A stretch of 64,000 nt of DNA from an uncultured Christensenella sp. (GCA_910579295.1 CAJTTC010000006.1:60115-124114), one strand, 5' to 3'. Positions 35,347 to 43,773 are shown, counted from the stretch's first letter. Notes: generated by a model not told the origin, from the letters alone. Made by a program: numbers and translations.

Positions 35347-35429
35347 CAAAAACGGCGGCAAAAACATATATTACAGTAACCGATAATAAAGCTTAAACGA
35401 TACGGCTCACAAATAATAAGGAGGTTAAA

Positions 35430-36086
35430 ATGTCGTTCTTTTCAAATTTTCAGTCGGATAAATGTCCAGGCACTATAAACGGCAATCCGTTAAACGGCAT
35501 GAGTGAAAAGGTCTGCATACAGGTGCAGAAAATTTTCGACGCATGCATTAAACAGTTGCAGATAGAAAATTATACTTTGACGGTTTCGGACTTCACGCCC
35601 GCCAATCCTACATATCCGCTCACATTCATAAGCGCGAGGTCTACAAGCGAGGGCGCGACGCTTTCAAACGTCGGCGTCGACAGGCTTGTAGATAAACAGG
35701 GCTGTGCGAGAGTACAGGCAACCGTAAATATTCCCGTCGAGGTCGTCTATACGGACGCCAACGGAGCGGAGGGGGTTGCAACGGGAACTATCGCTGTTTC
35801 CGAAGACGTTCTTCTGTACGTCCCCGCGCCGTCGATAATGCCCTTTAAAGTAGTTGCGGAAGCTTCCGCGGTTTCGGCGGAAGGCTCGTTCAACGGTGAG
35901 GGGTCGACCTTCTCAATCAACGCTTGCGTTACCGTAATTTTAAAGATTGCAATCGACGTCGAACTGCTTATACCCAGCTACGGCTATTGTGCAATTCCTC
36001 CCGCACAGGATTATTCCAAGGAGGTTTGCGCGGGATTTTTCGAATTGCCTCTCTATCCGCAGGGCAAAAGTTGCAACTGTAAATAG
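35430..36086 (+). CDS. Cysteine-containing protein, possibly spore coat or exosporium
   Basis: A 218-residue protein with a very strong ribosome binding site (AAGGAGGT) and no signal or membrane segment. It starts S-F-F-S-N-F-Q-S-D-K-C-P-G and carries a V-C-I-Q-V-Q-K-I-F-D-A-C-I motif. The middle is beta-rich, and it ends in a short Cys-containing tail (G-K-S-C-N-C-K). I do not recognise the family. Lack of a signal peptide, scattered cysteines, the strong initiation site and the adjacent LysM and SpoVB-like genes would suit a structural protein assembled on the forespore by the mother cell; this is inference. Confidence 0.75.
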   Translation: MSFFSNFQSDKCPGTINGNPLNGMSEKVCIQVQKIFDACIKQLQIENYTLTVSDFTPANPTYPLTFISARSTSEGATLSNVGVDRLVDKQGCARVQATVNIPVEVVYTDANGAEGVATGTIAVSEDVLLYVPAPSIMPFKVVAEASAVSAEGSFNGEGSTFSINACVTVILKIAIDVELLIPSYGYCAIPPAQDYSKEVCAGFFELPLYPQGKSCNCK

Positions 36087-36135
36087 GTAAAATCGCATAA
36101 TTAAAGCGGATAAGTAGTACAATATCAGACATAAT

Positions 36136-36171
36136 AGTGGCGGTAGAATTAACTTTTTTGCCGCCACTTTA
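36136..36171 (+). terminator. Stem-loop after the Cys-containing protein gene
   Basis: AGTGGCGG (36136-36143) pairs with CCGCCACT (36161-36168) across a T-rich loop, followed by TTATGCG. The T-tract is weak. Confidence 0.5.
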
Positions 36172-36262
36172 TGCGTTTTTAACAAATTGTAAGGTACTAT
36201 GTCACGCATAATAGCCTCTAAATAGTTAATTGTGGCAATATTTTTATCACCTTTTAAATTGC

Positions 36263-36291
36263 TTTAATTCTTCGGAAAATTATGTTACAAT
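36263..36291 (+). promoter_or_regulatory. Promoter abutting the phosphoesterase start codon (leaderless)
   Basis: TTTAAT (36263-36268), 17-base spacer, TACAAT (36286-36291), then 8 bases to the ATG at 36300; no Shine-Dalgarno. Confidence 0.55.
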
Positions 36292-36299
36292 TAATTAGT

Positions 36300-36995
36300 A
36301 TGAAGATATTTTCAATAAGCGACTTACACCTGTCGGGAATGAGCGATAAGCCTATGGACGTTTTCGGCGCGGGGTGGGAAGGTCATTTAGATAAAATAAA
36401 GAGCGATTGGAAAGCCAAGGTTTCCGAGGATGACGTTGTGCTTCTTTGCGGCGATACGAGCTGGGGCACGGCGCTTTCGGAGGGCGTTTACGATTTGAAC
36501 ACTCTTAAAGAGCTTAAAGGCAGAAAGGTGTTTATTAAGGGAAATCACGACTTTTGGTGGAACGGCATAACCAAGCTGAGGGACGCCGCGCCCGACGGTA
36601 CCTTTTACTTCTTACAGAACGATTGCGTTAAATTCGGTAACGTTATAATCTGCGGGTCGCGCGGGTGGACTTGCCCGGGAAGCTCCGACTATACCGAGCA
36701 CGACGGAAAGTTGTATTTAAGGGAAGCCGAACGCTTTAAGCTTTGCTTTAAAAAGGTTGAAGAAGTGCGCGAGGAGGGCGATATTCTTCTCGTTATGATC
36801 CACTATCCTCCTATGAGCGTCAAGCTTTCCGATACGCTATTCACCGATTTATTCAGGTCAAATAAAGTCGATAAGGTAATTTTCGGGCACATACACGGAC
36901 AGGCTTACTTTCCGTTGCGTACCGTTAAGGACGGCATAGAATACGTTTTGACTTCGTGCGATAAGGTGGGTTTTACCTTACAGCCCATTCTTTGA
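36300..36995 (+). CDS. Calcineurin-like metallophosphoesterase
   Basis: A 231-residue cytosolic protein with the full metallophosphatase signature: I-S-D-L-H-L (motif D-x-H), C-G-D-T-S-W-G, I-K-G-N-H-D-F-W-W, V-M-I-H-Y-P-P and F-G-H-I-H-G. These residues bind two metal ions. The substrate cannot be read from sequence. The start at 36300 matches the family N-terminus M-K-I-F-S-I-S-D; an in-frame ATG six codons earlier lies inside the -10 region. It is monocistronic. Confidence 0.9.
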   Translation: MKIFSISDLHLSGMSDKPMDVFGAGWEGHLDKIKSDWKAKVSEDDVVLLCGDTSWGTALSEGVYDLNTLKELKGRKVFIKGNHDFWWNGITKLRDAAPDGTFYFLQNDCVKFGNVIICGSRGWTCPGSSDYTEHDGKLYLREAERFKLCFKKVEEVREEGDILLVMIHYPPMSVKLSDTLFTDLFRSNKVDKVIFGHIHGQAYFPLRTVKDGIEYVLTSCDKVGFTLQPIL

Positions 36996-37031
36996 CTGCT
37001 TAAAAAAAATTGAAAAATTCTGCCGTTTTTC

Positions 37032-37060
37032 TTTACTTTATTTATTTATTATGGTATACT
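37032..37060 (+). promoter_or_regulatory. pyr operon promoter
   Basis: TTTACT (37032-37037), 17-base spacer, TATACT (37055-37060). The predicted transcript start near 37067 leaves a leader of about 185 bases before pyrB. Confidence 0.7.
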
Positions 37061-37088
37061 TGCTAAAAATTGATAAGGTTTTGACAAA

Positions 37089-37148
37089 ATGACGGAAATA
37101 AGAATTGCCGCAGAAGCAATCGAGCGTACTTGCGGCGAACCTTTATAA
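37089..37148 (+). CDS. pyr leader ORF, 19 codons
   Basis: ATG to TAA encodes MTEIRIAAEAIERTCGEPL within the pyr leader, with AAGG about 12 bases upstream. It contains an internal hairpin GCCGCA/TGCGGC (37107-37112 with 37131-37136) and ends 12 bases before the terminator-like stem. The arrangement would suit translation-coupled attenuation. It has no resemblance to enteric PyrL and may be untranslated. Confidence 0.4.
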   Translation: MTEIRIAAEAIERTCGEPL

Positions 37149-37160
37149 AGATTTAACATG

Positions 37161-37218
37161 GCGGAATGACTGTCGTAAAGCATTAAAATTAATGCCCGAC
37201 GTTTGTATCCGCTTTTTT
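37161..37218 (+). promoter_or_regulatory. Candidate transcription attenuator upstream of pyrB
   Basis: A stacked stem made of GCGGA/TCCGC (37161-37165 with 37208-37212), GTCG/CGAC (37172-37175 with 37197-37200) and GCATTAA/TTAATGC (37180-37186 with 37189-37195) is followed directly by T6 (37213-37218), 34 bases before pyrB. An intrinsic terminator in front of the first gene of a biosynthetic operon is the usual attenuator geometry. I see no PyrR binding-loop consensus. Confidence 0.55.
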
Positions 37219-37252
37219 ACTGTCAATAATAATTTTAAGGATTAGTATACAT

Positions 37253-38182
37253 ATGCTTAAATCTAAAGATTTACTCGGATTGAGGGACGCTACGGCGGAA
37301 GAGATCGGTTTAATTCTCGATACCGCCGAGGAGATGAAGAAAAAGCTCAACAGCCCGAATAAAACGTCGGAGCTGCTGAAAGGCAAAACGCTGGTTACGC
37401 TCTTCTATGAAAACAGTACGCGTACCCGCAGTTCTTTTGAACTTGCGGGCAAGTATCTCGGAATGACAGAAATCAACATTTCGGCTTCTTCAAGTTCCGT
37501 TCAGAAGGGTGAAACGCTGATAGACACGGGCAAAACGCTTCAATCGTTAAAAACAGATTTCATAGCTATCCGCCATCCGATGGGCGGCGCGCCCCATCTG
37601 CTTGCCAAAACGGTGGGCTGTTCGGTTCTTAACGGCGGCGACGGAATGAACGAGCACCCCACGCAGGCGCTGTTGGATATGTTGTCTATAAGGGAGGAGT
37701 TCGGCACTCTTAAAGGCTTAAAAGTGGCAATTTTGGGCGATATAAAGCATAGCCGCGTAGCTAAATCTAACCTTTTCGGGCTGACTAAAATGGGCGCGGA
37801 AGTCTGGGTTTACGCTCCGCAAACGCTCATTCCCCGCGGTTTCGACGAGCTGGGCGCGCATATTGCGACCTCGCGCGAGCAGTGCGTGGACGGTGCGAAC
37901 GCCGTTATGGGACTGAGAATACAGCTTGAAAGACAGTCGGGCGGACTGTTCCCGTCGCTGTCTGAGTATTCGCGCTTTTACGGAGTGAACGACGCCGTTA
38001 TGAAGCACGCGGCAAAGGGCGCGATAATCGTTCATCCCGGACCTGTCAACCGCGGCGTTGAACTTACGCCTCAGCTGATCGACGGTGAAAGCAGCAGAAT
38101 AGAGGATCAGGTGACGAACGGGCTTGCCGTGAGAATGGCGGCGCTCAGATTATTGTCCGAATACAGGGAGGCAAACTTATGA
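37253..38182 (+). CDS. pyrB: Aspartate carbamoyltransferase, catalytic subunit
   Basis: This enzyme joins carbamoyl phosphate and aspartate, the committed step of pyrimidine synthesis; 309 residues. The carbamoyl-phosphate loop is S-T-R-T-R-S-S-F-E and the second conserved site is E-H-P-T-Q-A-L. There is no regulatory-chain gene (pyrI) nearby, so it is probably the unregulated trimeric type. First gene of pyrBCFKDE; AAGGA precedes the start. It overlaps pyrC by 4 bases (ATGA). Confidence 0.95.
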   Translation: MLKSKDLLGLRDATAEEIGLILDTAEEMKKKLNSPNKTSELLKGKTLVTLFYENSTRTRSSFELAGKYLGMTEINISASSSSVQKGETLIDTGKTLQSLKTDFIAIRHPMGGAPHLLAKTVGCSVLNGGDGMNEHPTQALLDMLSIREEFGTLKGLKVAILGDIKHSRVAKSNLFGLTKMGAEVWVYAPQTLIPRGFDELGAHIATSREQCVDGANAVMGLRIQLERQSGGLFPSLSEYSRFYGVNDAVMKHAAKGAIIVHPGPVNRGVELTPQLIDGESSRIEDQVTNGLAVRMAALRLLSEYREANL

Positions 38183-39450
38183 AAACGTTGATTTGCGGCG
38201 GCGACGTTGTGTTGACCGACGGCGTTAAAAAGCTCGATATACTCATTGAAAACGGTAAAATAGTCAAACTTGACAATAAAATCAAACCCGACAAGGAATG
38301 CAAGGTTATTGACGCGAGCGGCAAGACGGTTCTTGCGGGGCTTATAGATATGCATGTGCATCTGCGTGAGCCCGGCTTCGAGGGCAAAGAGGATATAGAG
38401 AGCGGTTGCAAAGCGGCGGTTGCGGGCGGCGTTACTCAGCTCTGCTGTATGCCGAATACCGACCCGGTTTGCGATAACGCGGTTGTGGTAAAATATATTA
38501 AGACGCGCGCCGAGGAGGTAGGGCTGTGCAAGGTTCATCCCATAGGCGCAATCAGCAAGGGGGAAAAGGGCGAGGCTCTTGCGGATATCGGCAAAATGGC
38601 TCAGGCTGGCGCAGTAGCCTTGTCGGACGACGGCAGATCGGTAATGAATTCACTCATTATGCGCCTTGGAATGGAGTATGCTAGCGGCTTCGGTCTGAAA
38701 TGTCTTTGTCACTGCGAGGATAAAGATTTGGTGGACGGCGGCGTAGTAAACGAGGGCTTAAATTCCACCTTGACGGGCTTAAAGGGCAGTCCGCGCGCGG
38801 CGGAAGATATAATGATATCCCGTGATATCTGCCTTGCCGAGAGCCTTGGCGTCCCCGTCCATATATGCCACGTTTCGACGTACAGCGGCGTTGACATAAT
38901 CCGTTCTGCTAAAAAGCGCGGCGTAAAGGTGACGGCGGAAACCTGTCCGCACTACTTTGCGCTCACCGATGACGCTATAACGGATTTCGACACGTTCAGC
39001 AAGGTAAATCCTCCGCTCAGAGAGGAAAAGGACAGGCTTGCCGTGATTGAGGGCTTGAAGGACGGCACGCTCGACTGCATAGTGACCGACCACGCGCCTC
39101 ATTCAAAGAAGGACAAGGAGGTTGAGTACAACCTTGCCGCGTTCGGCATAAGCGGAATTGAAACCAGCCTTTCGCTTTCCTATACCTATCTTGTAAAGAG
39201 CGGTATAATGTCGCTCCCCGAGCTTTCAAAGCTTATGTCGTTAAATCCCGCGCGCACGCTCGGGTTAGATGGCGGCATGATTGCCGTGGGCGCGCCCGCC
39301 GATCTCACGATAGTCGATTTAAACGAAAAATACGTTATAGACGGTTACAAGTTTATATCCAAGGGTAAAAATACGCCTTTCAACGGCTACGAAGCGTACG
39401 GCAAAGTGTGCGTGACGTTAGTTGACGGCGAAGTAAAATTTTCACTGTAA
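38179..39450 (+). CDS. pyrC: Dihydroorotase
   Basis: A zinc amidohydrolase that cyclises carbamoyl-aspartate to dihydroorotate; 423 residues, the class I length. Metal-binding motifs are D-M-H-V-H-L-R-E-P-G, the later histidines in H-C-E-D and H-I-C-H-V-S-T, and D-H-A-P-H-S. A longer class I enzyme next to pyrB is the common Bacillota arrangement. It is coupled to pyrB by overlap. Confidence 0.95.
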   Translation: MKTLICGGDVVLTDGVKKLDILIENGKIVKLDNKIKPDKECKVIDASGKTVLAGLIDMHVHLREPGFEGKEDIESGCKAAVAGGVTQLCCMPNTDPVCDNAVVVKYIKTRAEEVGLCKVHPIGAISKGEKGEALADIGKMAQAGAVALSDDGRSVMNSLIMRLGMEYASGFGLKCLCHCEDKDLVDGGVVNEGLNSTLTGLKGSPRAAEDIMISRDICLAESLGVPVHICHVSTYSGVDIIRSAKKRGVKVTAETCPHYFALTDDAITDFDTFSKVNPPLREEKDRLAVIEGLKDGTLDCIVTDHAPHSKKDKEVEYNLAAFGISGIETSLSLSYTYLVKSGIMSLPELSKLMSLNPARTLGLDGGMIAVGAPADLTIVDLNEKYVIDGYKFISKGKNTPFNGYEAYGKVCVTLVDGEVKFSL

Positions 39451-39487
39451 ATAAAAAAGCAAAATCAAAAATTCAGAGGGAATAAAA

Positions 39488-40402
39488 ATGGTTGACAGAT
39501 TAATCGAAAGAATTATCAAAATGCAAAATCCTACCTGCGTAGGTTTAGACACCGATTTCAGCTATCTGCCCGACGAGATGCGCGACGGAATGGCTACGTT
39601 CGAGGGCGTTACCGAGCAGCTTATCGAGTTCAATATGAACATTATCGACAAGGTGTGCGACATAGTGCCCGCCGTTAAAGTGCAGGTAGCCTATTACGAA
39701 CAGTACGGTTACGACGGTATGCGCGCCTTCGACTGTACGGTAAACTATGCCCGCGGCAGGGGTATGTACGTCATTGCCGACTGCAAGCGCAACGATATCG
39801 GCTCGACTGCAAAGTGCTATTCGACGGCTTACTTGGGCGAAACGGACATCAACGGCAAAAAGCTGAACGCATTCCCCGCGGATATGCTCACTGTTAACGG
39901 GTATCTGGGAACGGACGGCATAGCTCCTTTTGTTGAGGACGTCAAAAAACACGATAGAGGCATTTTCGTGTTGGTTAAGACCTCCAATCCTTCAAGCGGC
40001 GAATTGCAGAATTTAAAGTTGGAGAGCGGCGAAACTCTGTACGAGCGTATGGGTAAGCTTGTCGAGGAGTGGGGCAAGGACTGCGTGGGTAAGTACGGAT
40101 ATTCCGACGTCGGCGCGGTGGTCGGCGCAACTCACCCCGAAGAGGCGGCGCGTCTGCGCTCACAGCTCAAACACACCTTCTTCCTTATCCCCGGATACGG
40201 CGCGCAGGGTGCAAATGCGCAAATGCTCAAATGCTGTTTTGACAAAAACGGACTTGGCGGCATAGTAAACAACTCGCGCGGAATAATCTGCGCCTACAAG
40301 AAGCCCGCATATGCCGGTATGGGCTATGCAGAGGCGGCGAGGGCGGCGTGCATAGATATGCAGAAAGATTTATCTAAAACCATAGGAAAAATGGGCAAAT
40401 GA
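39488..40402 (+). CDS. pyrF: Orotidine 5'-phosphate decarboxylase (type 2)
   Basis: This enzyme decarboxylates OMP to UMP, the last step of the pathway. At 304 residues it belongs to the longer type 2 class. The N-terminus has C-V-G-L-D-T-D-F, the catalytic segment is I-A-D-C-K-R-N-D-I-G-S-T, and the phosphate-binding end has L-I-P-G-Y-G-A-Q-G-A. The start follows AGAGGGAAT, 37 bases after pyrC. It overlaps pyrK by 4 bases. Confidence 0.95.
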   Translation: MVDRLIERIIKMQNPTCVGLDTDFSYLPDEMRDGMATFEGVTEQLIEFNMNIIDKVCDIVPAVKVQVAYYEQYGYDGMRAFDCTVNYARGRGMYVIADCKRNDIGSTAKCYSTAYLGETDINGKKLNAFPADMLTVNGYLGTDGIAPFVEDVKKHDRGIFVLVKTSNPSSGELQNLKLESGETLYERMGKLVEEWGKDCVGKYGYSDVGAVVGATHPEEAARLRSQLKHTFFLIPGYGAQGANAQMLKCCFDKNGLGGIVNNSRGIICAYKKPAYAGMGYAEAARAACIDMQKDLSKTIGKMGK

Positions 40403-41160
40403 AAGAACTTGTTTCAACGGTAAAAAGCGTTCGGTTGATTGCCGAAAACGTGTATGAGCTGACGGTTACGCTGTCGGAAAGCGCAGGGGAAATCAAGGGC
40501 GGGCAGTTCCTTAATATAAGCACGGGCGACGGGTCGCGGCTGTTAAAGCGCCCTCTCGGAATAGTAAAGGTCGACGGGCTTGACGTAACCGTTTGCTTTC
40601 AGGTAAAAGGTGAGGGGACGGTCGCGCTGTCCAGGGCTTCTACGGGCGATAAGTTAGCCGTTTTACTGCCGCTTGGCAACGGCTTTAACATTCCCGACAG
40701 CGCAAAAAACGTAGTCGTGTTGGGCGGTGGAGTGGGTATTTTCCCGCTTGTTCCCGTAGTTAACGGCAATAAAAACAAAAAATTCTATACATATTTAGGC
40801 TTCCGCAACAAAAATTGCGTTTGTTTAACCGATGAATTCGGCGGCAGTGAAAAGCTGACGATCGTGACCGACGACGGGTCGTACGGCGCGAAGAACAACG
40901 CGGTAAGCGCGTACTTAGAGGAGCTTGACGGCGTTCCCGCCGATATGATTATCGCGTGCGGACCTCCCGTAATGTTACGCGTATTAAAGCAGAAGCTTAA
41001 AGAGCGCGGCGTTAAAACTCCCTGCCTTGTATCGCTTGAAGAGAGAATGGGTTGCGGAATAGGCGCGTGCCTTGTCTGCGTATGTAGAAAGAGCGACGGC
41101 GGCAATGCCAGAGTATGTAAGGACGGACCTGTGTTCGATATCAACGAGGTGGAGTTATAA
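40399..41160 (+). CDS. pyrK: Dihydroorotate dehydrogenase electron-transfer subunit
   Basis: An FAD and 2Fe-2S subunit that passes electrons from the type 1B dihydroorotate dehydrogenase to NAD; 253 residues. The flavin-binding region includes R-P-L-G-I and the NAD region G-G-G-V-G-I-F-P-L. The C-terminal cluster ligands are M-G-C-G-I-G-A-C-L-V-C-V-C followed by a fourth site, V-C-K-D-G-P-V-F. Stop and start overlap with pyrD (TAATG). Confidence 0.95.
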   Translation: MKELVSTVKSVRLIAENVYELTVTLSESAGEIKGGQFLNISTGDGSRLLKRPLGIVKVDGLDVTVCFQVKGEGTVALSRASTGDKLAVLLPLGNGFNIPDSAKNVVVLGGGVGIFPLVPVVNGNKNKKFYTYLGFRNKNCVCLTDEFGGSEKLTIVTDDGSYGAKNNAVSAYLEELDGVPADMIIACGPPVMLRVLKQKLKERGVKTPCLVSLEERMGCGIGACLVCVCRKSDGGNARVCKDGPVFDINEVEL

Positions 41161-42071
41161 TGGCTGATTTGAGCGTTGAAATTTGCGGCGTAAAATTGAA
41201 GAACCCCGTGATAGCGGCAAGCGGCACTTTCGGCTTCGGCAGGGAATTTGACGAGGTTTACGACATCAGCTGTCTCGGAGGCATATCGACTAAGGGCTTG
41301 ACTAATGAGCCGCGCCTTGGGAACCCCGTTCCGAGAATAGCCGAGGGGGCGAGCGTAATTTTAAACGCCGTCGGCTTGCAAAATCCGGGCGTAGAGCACT
41401 TTATCAGGTACGACCTCGGTTTTTTAAAGGGGAAGGGAGTTGCTGTTATCGCCAACGTTGCGGGAAGCACGCTTGAAGATTACGGCAAAATCTGCGCTAA
41501 AATCGACGGGCTTGTAGATATGGTGGAGCTCAATATATCCTGCCCCAACGTCCACGCGGGCGGAATGGCTCTCGGAATAAAGCCCGAAAATATTGAAGAA
41601 GTAACCGCTCTGTCCAAAATGAATTTGAAAAAGACCCCGCTTATGGTCAAGCTTTCGCCCAACGTAGAGAGCATTTCGGCAAACGCGCGGGCGGCTGAGC
41701 GCGGCGGCGCGGACTGCGTTTCGCTTGTAAATACGTTTACGGGTATGGTAATTGATATTGAAAGGCGCAAGCCGATAATCGCCAACAACACGGGCGGTGT
41801 TTCGGGCGCGGGAATAAAACCTATAGCGCTTAAAATGGTCTATGAGGCGGCGCACGCCGTCAAAATACCCGTTGTCGGAATGGGCGGCATTATGACGGGC
41901 AGAGACGCGCTTGAATTTATGATGGCGGGCGCGAGAGCCGTGCAGGTGGGTACGGCTAACTTTGCCGACGCTTGCGCAATGCCGAGAATAATAAGGGAAA
42001 TGAACGAATGGCTCGACGCACATAAAATAGCCAACGTTAACGAAATTGTCGATACTTTAAGGTTAAATTAA
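41160..42071 (+). CDS. pyrD: Dihydroorotate dehydrogenase, type 1B catalytic subunit
   Basis: An FMN enzyme that oxidises dihydroorotate to orotate; 303 residues. Typical segments are V-I-A-A-S-G-T-F-G-F-G, N-A-V-G-L-Q-N-P-G-V and E-L-N-I-S-C-P-N-V with the catalytic cysteine of class 1B. The FMN phosphate site is G-M-G-G-I-M-T-G-R-D-A. Pairing with pyrK marks it as the NAD-dependent cytosolic form. Confidence 0.96.
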   Translation: MADLSVEICGVKLKNPVIAASGTFGFGREFDEVYDISCLGGISTKGLTNEPRLGNPVPRIAEGASVILNAVGLQNPGVEHFIRYDLGFLKGKGVAVIANVAGSTLEDYGKICAKIDGLVDMVELNISCPNVHAGGMALGIKPENIEEVTALSKMNLKKTPLMVKLSPNVESISANARAAERGGADCVSLVNTFTGMVIDIERRKPIIANNTGGVSGAGIKPIALKMVYEAAHAVKIPVVGMGGIMTGRDALEFMMAGARAVQVGTANFADACAMPRIIREMNEWLDAHKIANVNEIVDTLRLN

Positions 42072-42084
42072 GGAGAAAATTTAT

Positions 42085-42747
42085 ATGGAACTTACTTACA
42101 AACAGCAATTTATTAAATTTATGGTAGAGAGCGGAGTGCTCAAATTCGGCGAATTTACGTTAAAGAGTGGCAGAAAAGCTCCCTATTTTATCAACACGGG
42201 CAACTATAAAACGGGCGCGCAGCTTGCCCGTCTCGGTAAATATTACGCCGCTTGTATAAAGGAGAACGGTTTGACGGCGGACACGCTTGTCGGACCTGCG
42301 TACAAGGGCATACCTCTTGCCGTAACGACAGCCGTTTCGCTTGCTGACGAGTACGGTATGGATCTGAACTACTGCTTTGACAGAAAAGAGGTTAAGGACC
42401 ACGGCGAGGGCGGATTGTTCGTCGGTAAACAGCTTGCCGACGGCGAAAAAGTTATTATAATCGAGGACGTTATGACCTCTGGCAAGGCGCTCAGGGAGAT
42501 GCTGCCCAAGTTGAAGGCGGCGGCAAACGTCGAAATCGTCGGTATGGTAATTTCGGTAGACAGAATGGAAAAAGGGCTTGAAAGTCAGCTTTCAGCCGTT
42601 CAGGAGGTCTATAAGGAGTTCGGCGTAAAGGTCTTTTCGATTGTCACTATGACCGACATTATAGAGGCGATTGAGGAGGGCGTTATCGACGGGCGTGAGT
42701 ACCTCGGCAAAATGAAGGAGTATCGCGCGGCGTACGGCGTAGAGTAA
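42085..42747 (+). CDS. pyrE: Orotate phosphoribosyltransferase
   Basis: This enzyme transfers ribose phosphate from PRPP to orotate; 220 residues. The PRPP-binding motif is I-I-I-E-D-V-M-T-S-G-K-A and the orotate-site segment is F-T-L-K-S-G-R-K-A-P-Y-F. Last gene of the operon; AAGGAG precedes it. The only upstream pathway enzyme missing from the window is carbamoyl-phosphate synthase. No clear terminator follows. Confidence 0.95.
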   Translation: MELTYKQQFIKFMVESGVLKFGEFTLKSGRKAPYFINTGNYKTGAQLARLGKYYAACIKENGLTADTLVGPAYKGIPLAVTTAVSLADEYGMDLNYCFDRKEVKDHGEGGLFVGKQLADGEKVIIIEDVMTSGKALREMLPKLKAAANVEIVGMVISVDRMEKGLESQLSAVQEVYKEFGVKVFSIVTMTDIIEAIEEGVIDGREYLGKMKEYRAAYGVE

Positions 42748-42774
42748 TCAATTTAAACATAGCGCAGTCGGCTG

Positions 42775-43470
42775 TTAAAAGGTTGCAAAGGTGTAGTCTT
42801 TGTCCTTGTAATAGTCGATTATGCTTTTAAGCGCCTGCACGGTTGACGTTTTGTCAGTCGTATCGTGCGCAAGCATTACAATGTGGTCGCGGTTTGCGGG
42901 CGTGTTAATTGCCGCATTTAACAGCTCGGAGGGCTTTGCGTTGACAAGCTCGGCGTCGCGCAGGGAGGCGTTCCAGTCAACGTATCTCATACCGTGCTCC
43001 GTAACTGCGTCTATAAGTCCTTTTTTTACCCAGAAACTTCCGCCGGGGAAGCGGTAAACGTTGGAGTACTGTCCCGTTATATCTTTGATAATCTCATTGC
43101 AACGGTCGATGTCTGCAATCAGCTTTTCTCTGGAAGAATAAATATCTGCGTACTCGTGGGAATAGGAGTGCACGCCTATCGTGTGCCCCTCGTTGAACTG
43201 CCTTTCCACAATATATTTTCTGCGTTCCGCCATTTTACCGACAATGAAGAATGTCGCTTTAACGTTTTCTTCTTGCAGAATGTCCAATATTTTGGGCGTT
43301 ACTCTGTCGCTCGGACCGTCGTCAAAGGTCAGGTAAACGCACTTTTGCGGCTGTTGTCCGTCGGCAAGAGCAATCTGAATGCCGCCTATTTGTGCATAGA
43401 CGATAAATTGCGACGCTATGAAAAGGAATAGCAGCATAAAGGCGCATATAAGCGAATTTTTTCTGTTCAT
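42775..43470 (-). CDS. Secreted polysaccharide deacetylase (NodB/CE4)
   Basis: A 231-residue protein with an N-terminal signal or signal anchor (residues about 7-27). The CE4 motifs are complete: T-F-D-D-G-P (catalytic Asp and first metal ligand), H-S-Y-S-H (two metal histidines), R-F-P-G-G and M-L-A-H-D near the end. Such enzymes remove acetyl groups from peptidoglycan or other cell-wall glycans outside the membrane. PdaA-like spore-cortex or vegetative roles are both possible. No clear Shine-Dalgarno precedes the ATG. Confidence 0.92.
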   Translation of the reverse strand: MNRKNSLICAFMLLFLFIASQFIVYAQIGGIQIALADGQQPQKCVYLTFDDGPSDRVTPKILDILQEENVKATFFIVGKMAERRKYIVERQFNEGHTIGVHSYSHEYADIYSSREKLIADIDRCNEIIKDITGQYSNVYRFPGGSFWVKKGLIDAVTEHGMRYVDWNASLRDAELVNAKPSELLNAAINTPANRDHIVMLAHDTTDKTSTVQALKSIIDYYKDKDYTFATF

Positions 43471-43590
43471 ACAGATAGCTTGTGCAAAAAAGCATAATTA
43501 AACCAATCGCCCCAAAATTTTTCAATTCTGCCACGGACGGTAAAAAAACATAAAAAATTAATAGTAATTTTTTTGTTCACACACGCTAAA

Positions 43591-43621
43591 TTGCTTGATT
43601 TTATTCTCAATTTGATATAAT
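43591..43621 (+). promoter_or_regulatory. tRNA-Thr promoter
   Basis: TATAAT at 43616-43621 with TTGCTTGATT upstream; the best -35 alignment is not unique (spacers 15 or 19). The tRNA begins 40 bases downstream. Confidence 0.5.
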
Positions 43622-43661
43622 ATGTTTAAGCAATCAAGCGAAAAGCTCGAAAAAAATAATT

Positions 43662-43737
43662 GCTACTGTGGCTCAGCCGGTAGAGCAGCTGATTCGTAAT
43701 CAGCAGGTCACCAGTTCGAATCTGGTCAGTAGCTCCA
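43662..43737 (+). tRNA. tRNA-Thr (anticodon CGT)
   Basis: A complete cloverleaf: acceptor GCTACTG/CAGTAGC, D arm GCTCAGCCGGTAGAGC, anticodon arm CTGA-TTCGTAA-TCAG with anticodon CGT, T arm CCAGTTCGAATCTGG, discriminator T and encoded CCA. It decodes ACG. Confidence 0.95.
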
Positions 43738-43742
43738 AAAAC

Positions 43743-43773
43743 AACCCGTCAGTTTTTTGGCGGGTTATTTTTG
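43743..43773 (+). terminator. tRNA-Thr terminator
   Basis: A 9-bp stem AACCCGTCA / TGGCGGGTT (one G-T pair) is followed by ATTTTTG, 5 bases after the CCA end. Confidence 0.85.

Noticed and set aside
37161..37218. PyrR-binding loop in the pyr leader
   Set aside because: I found no match to the conserved PyrR binding-loop consensus; only a generic terminator-like fold is supported.
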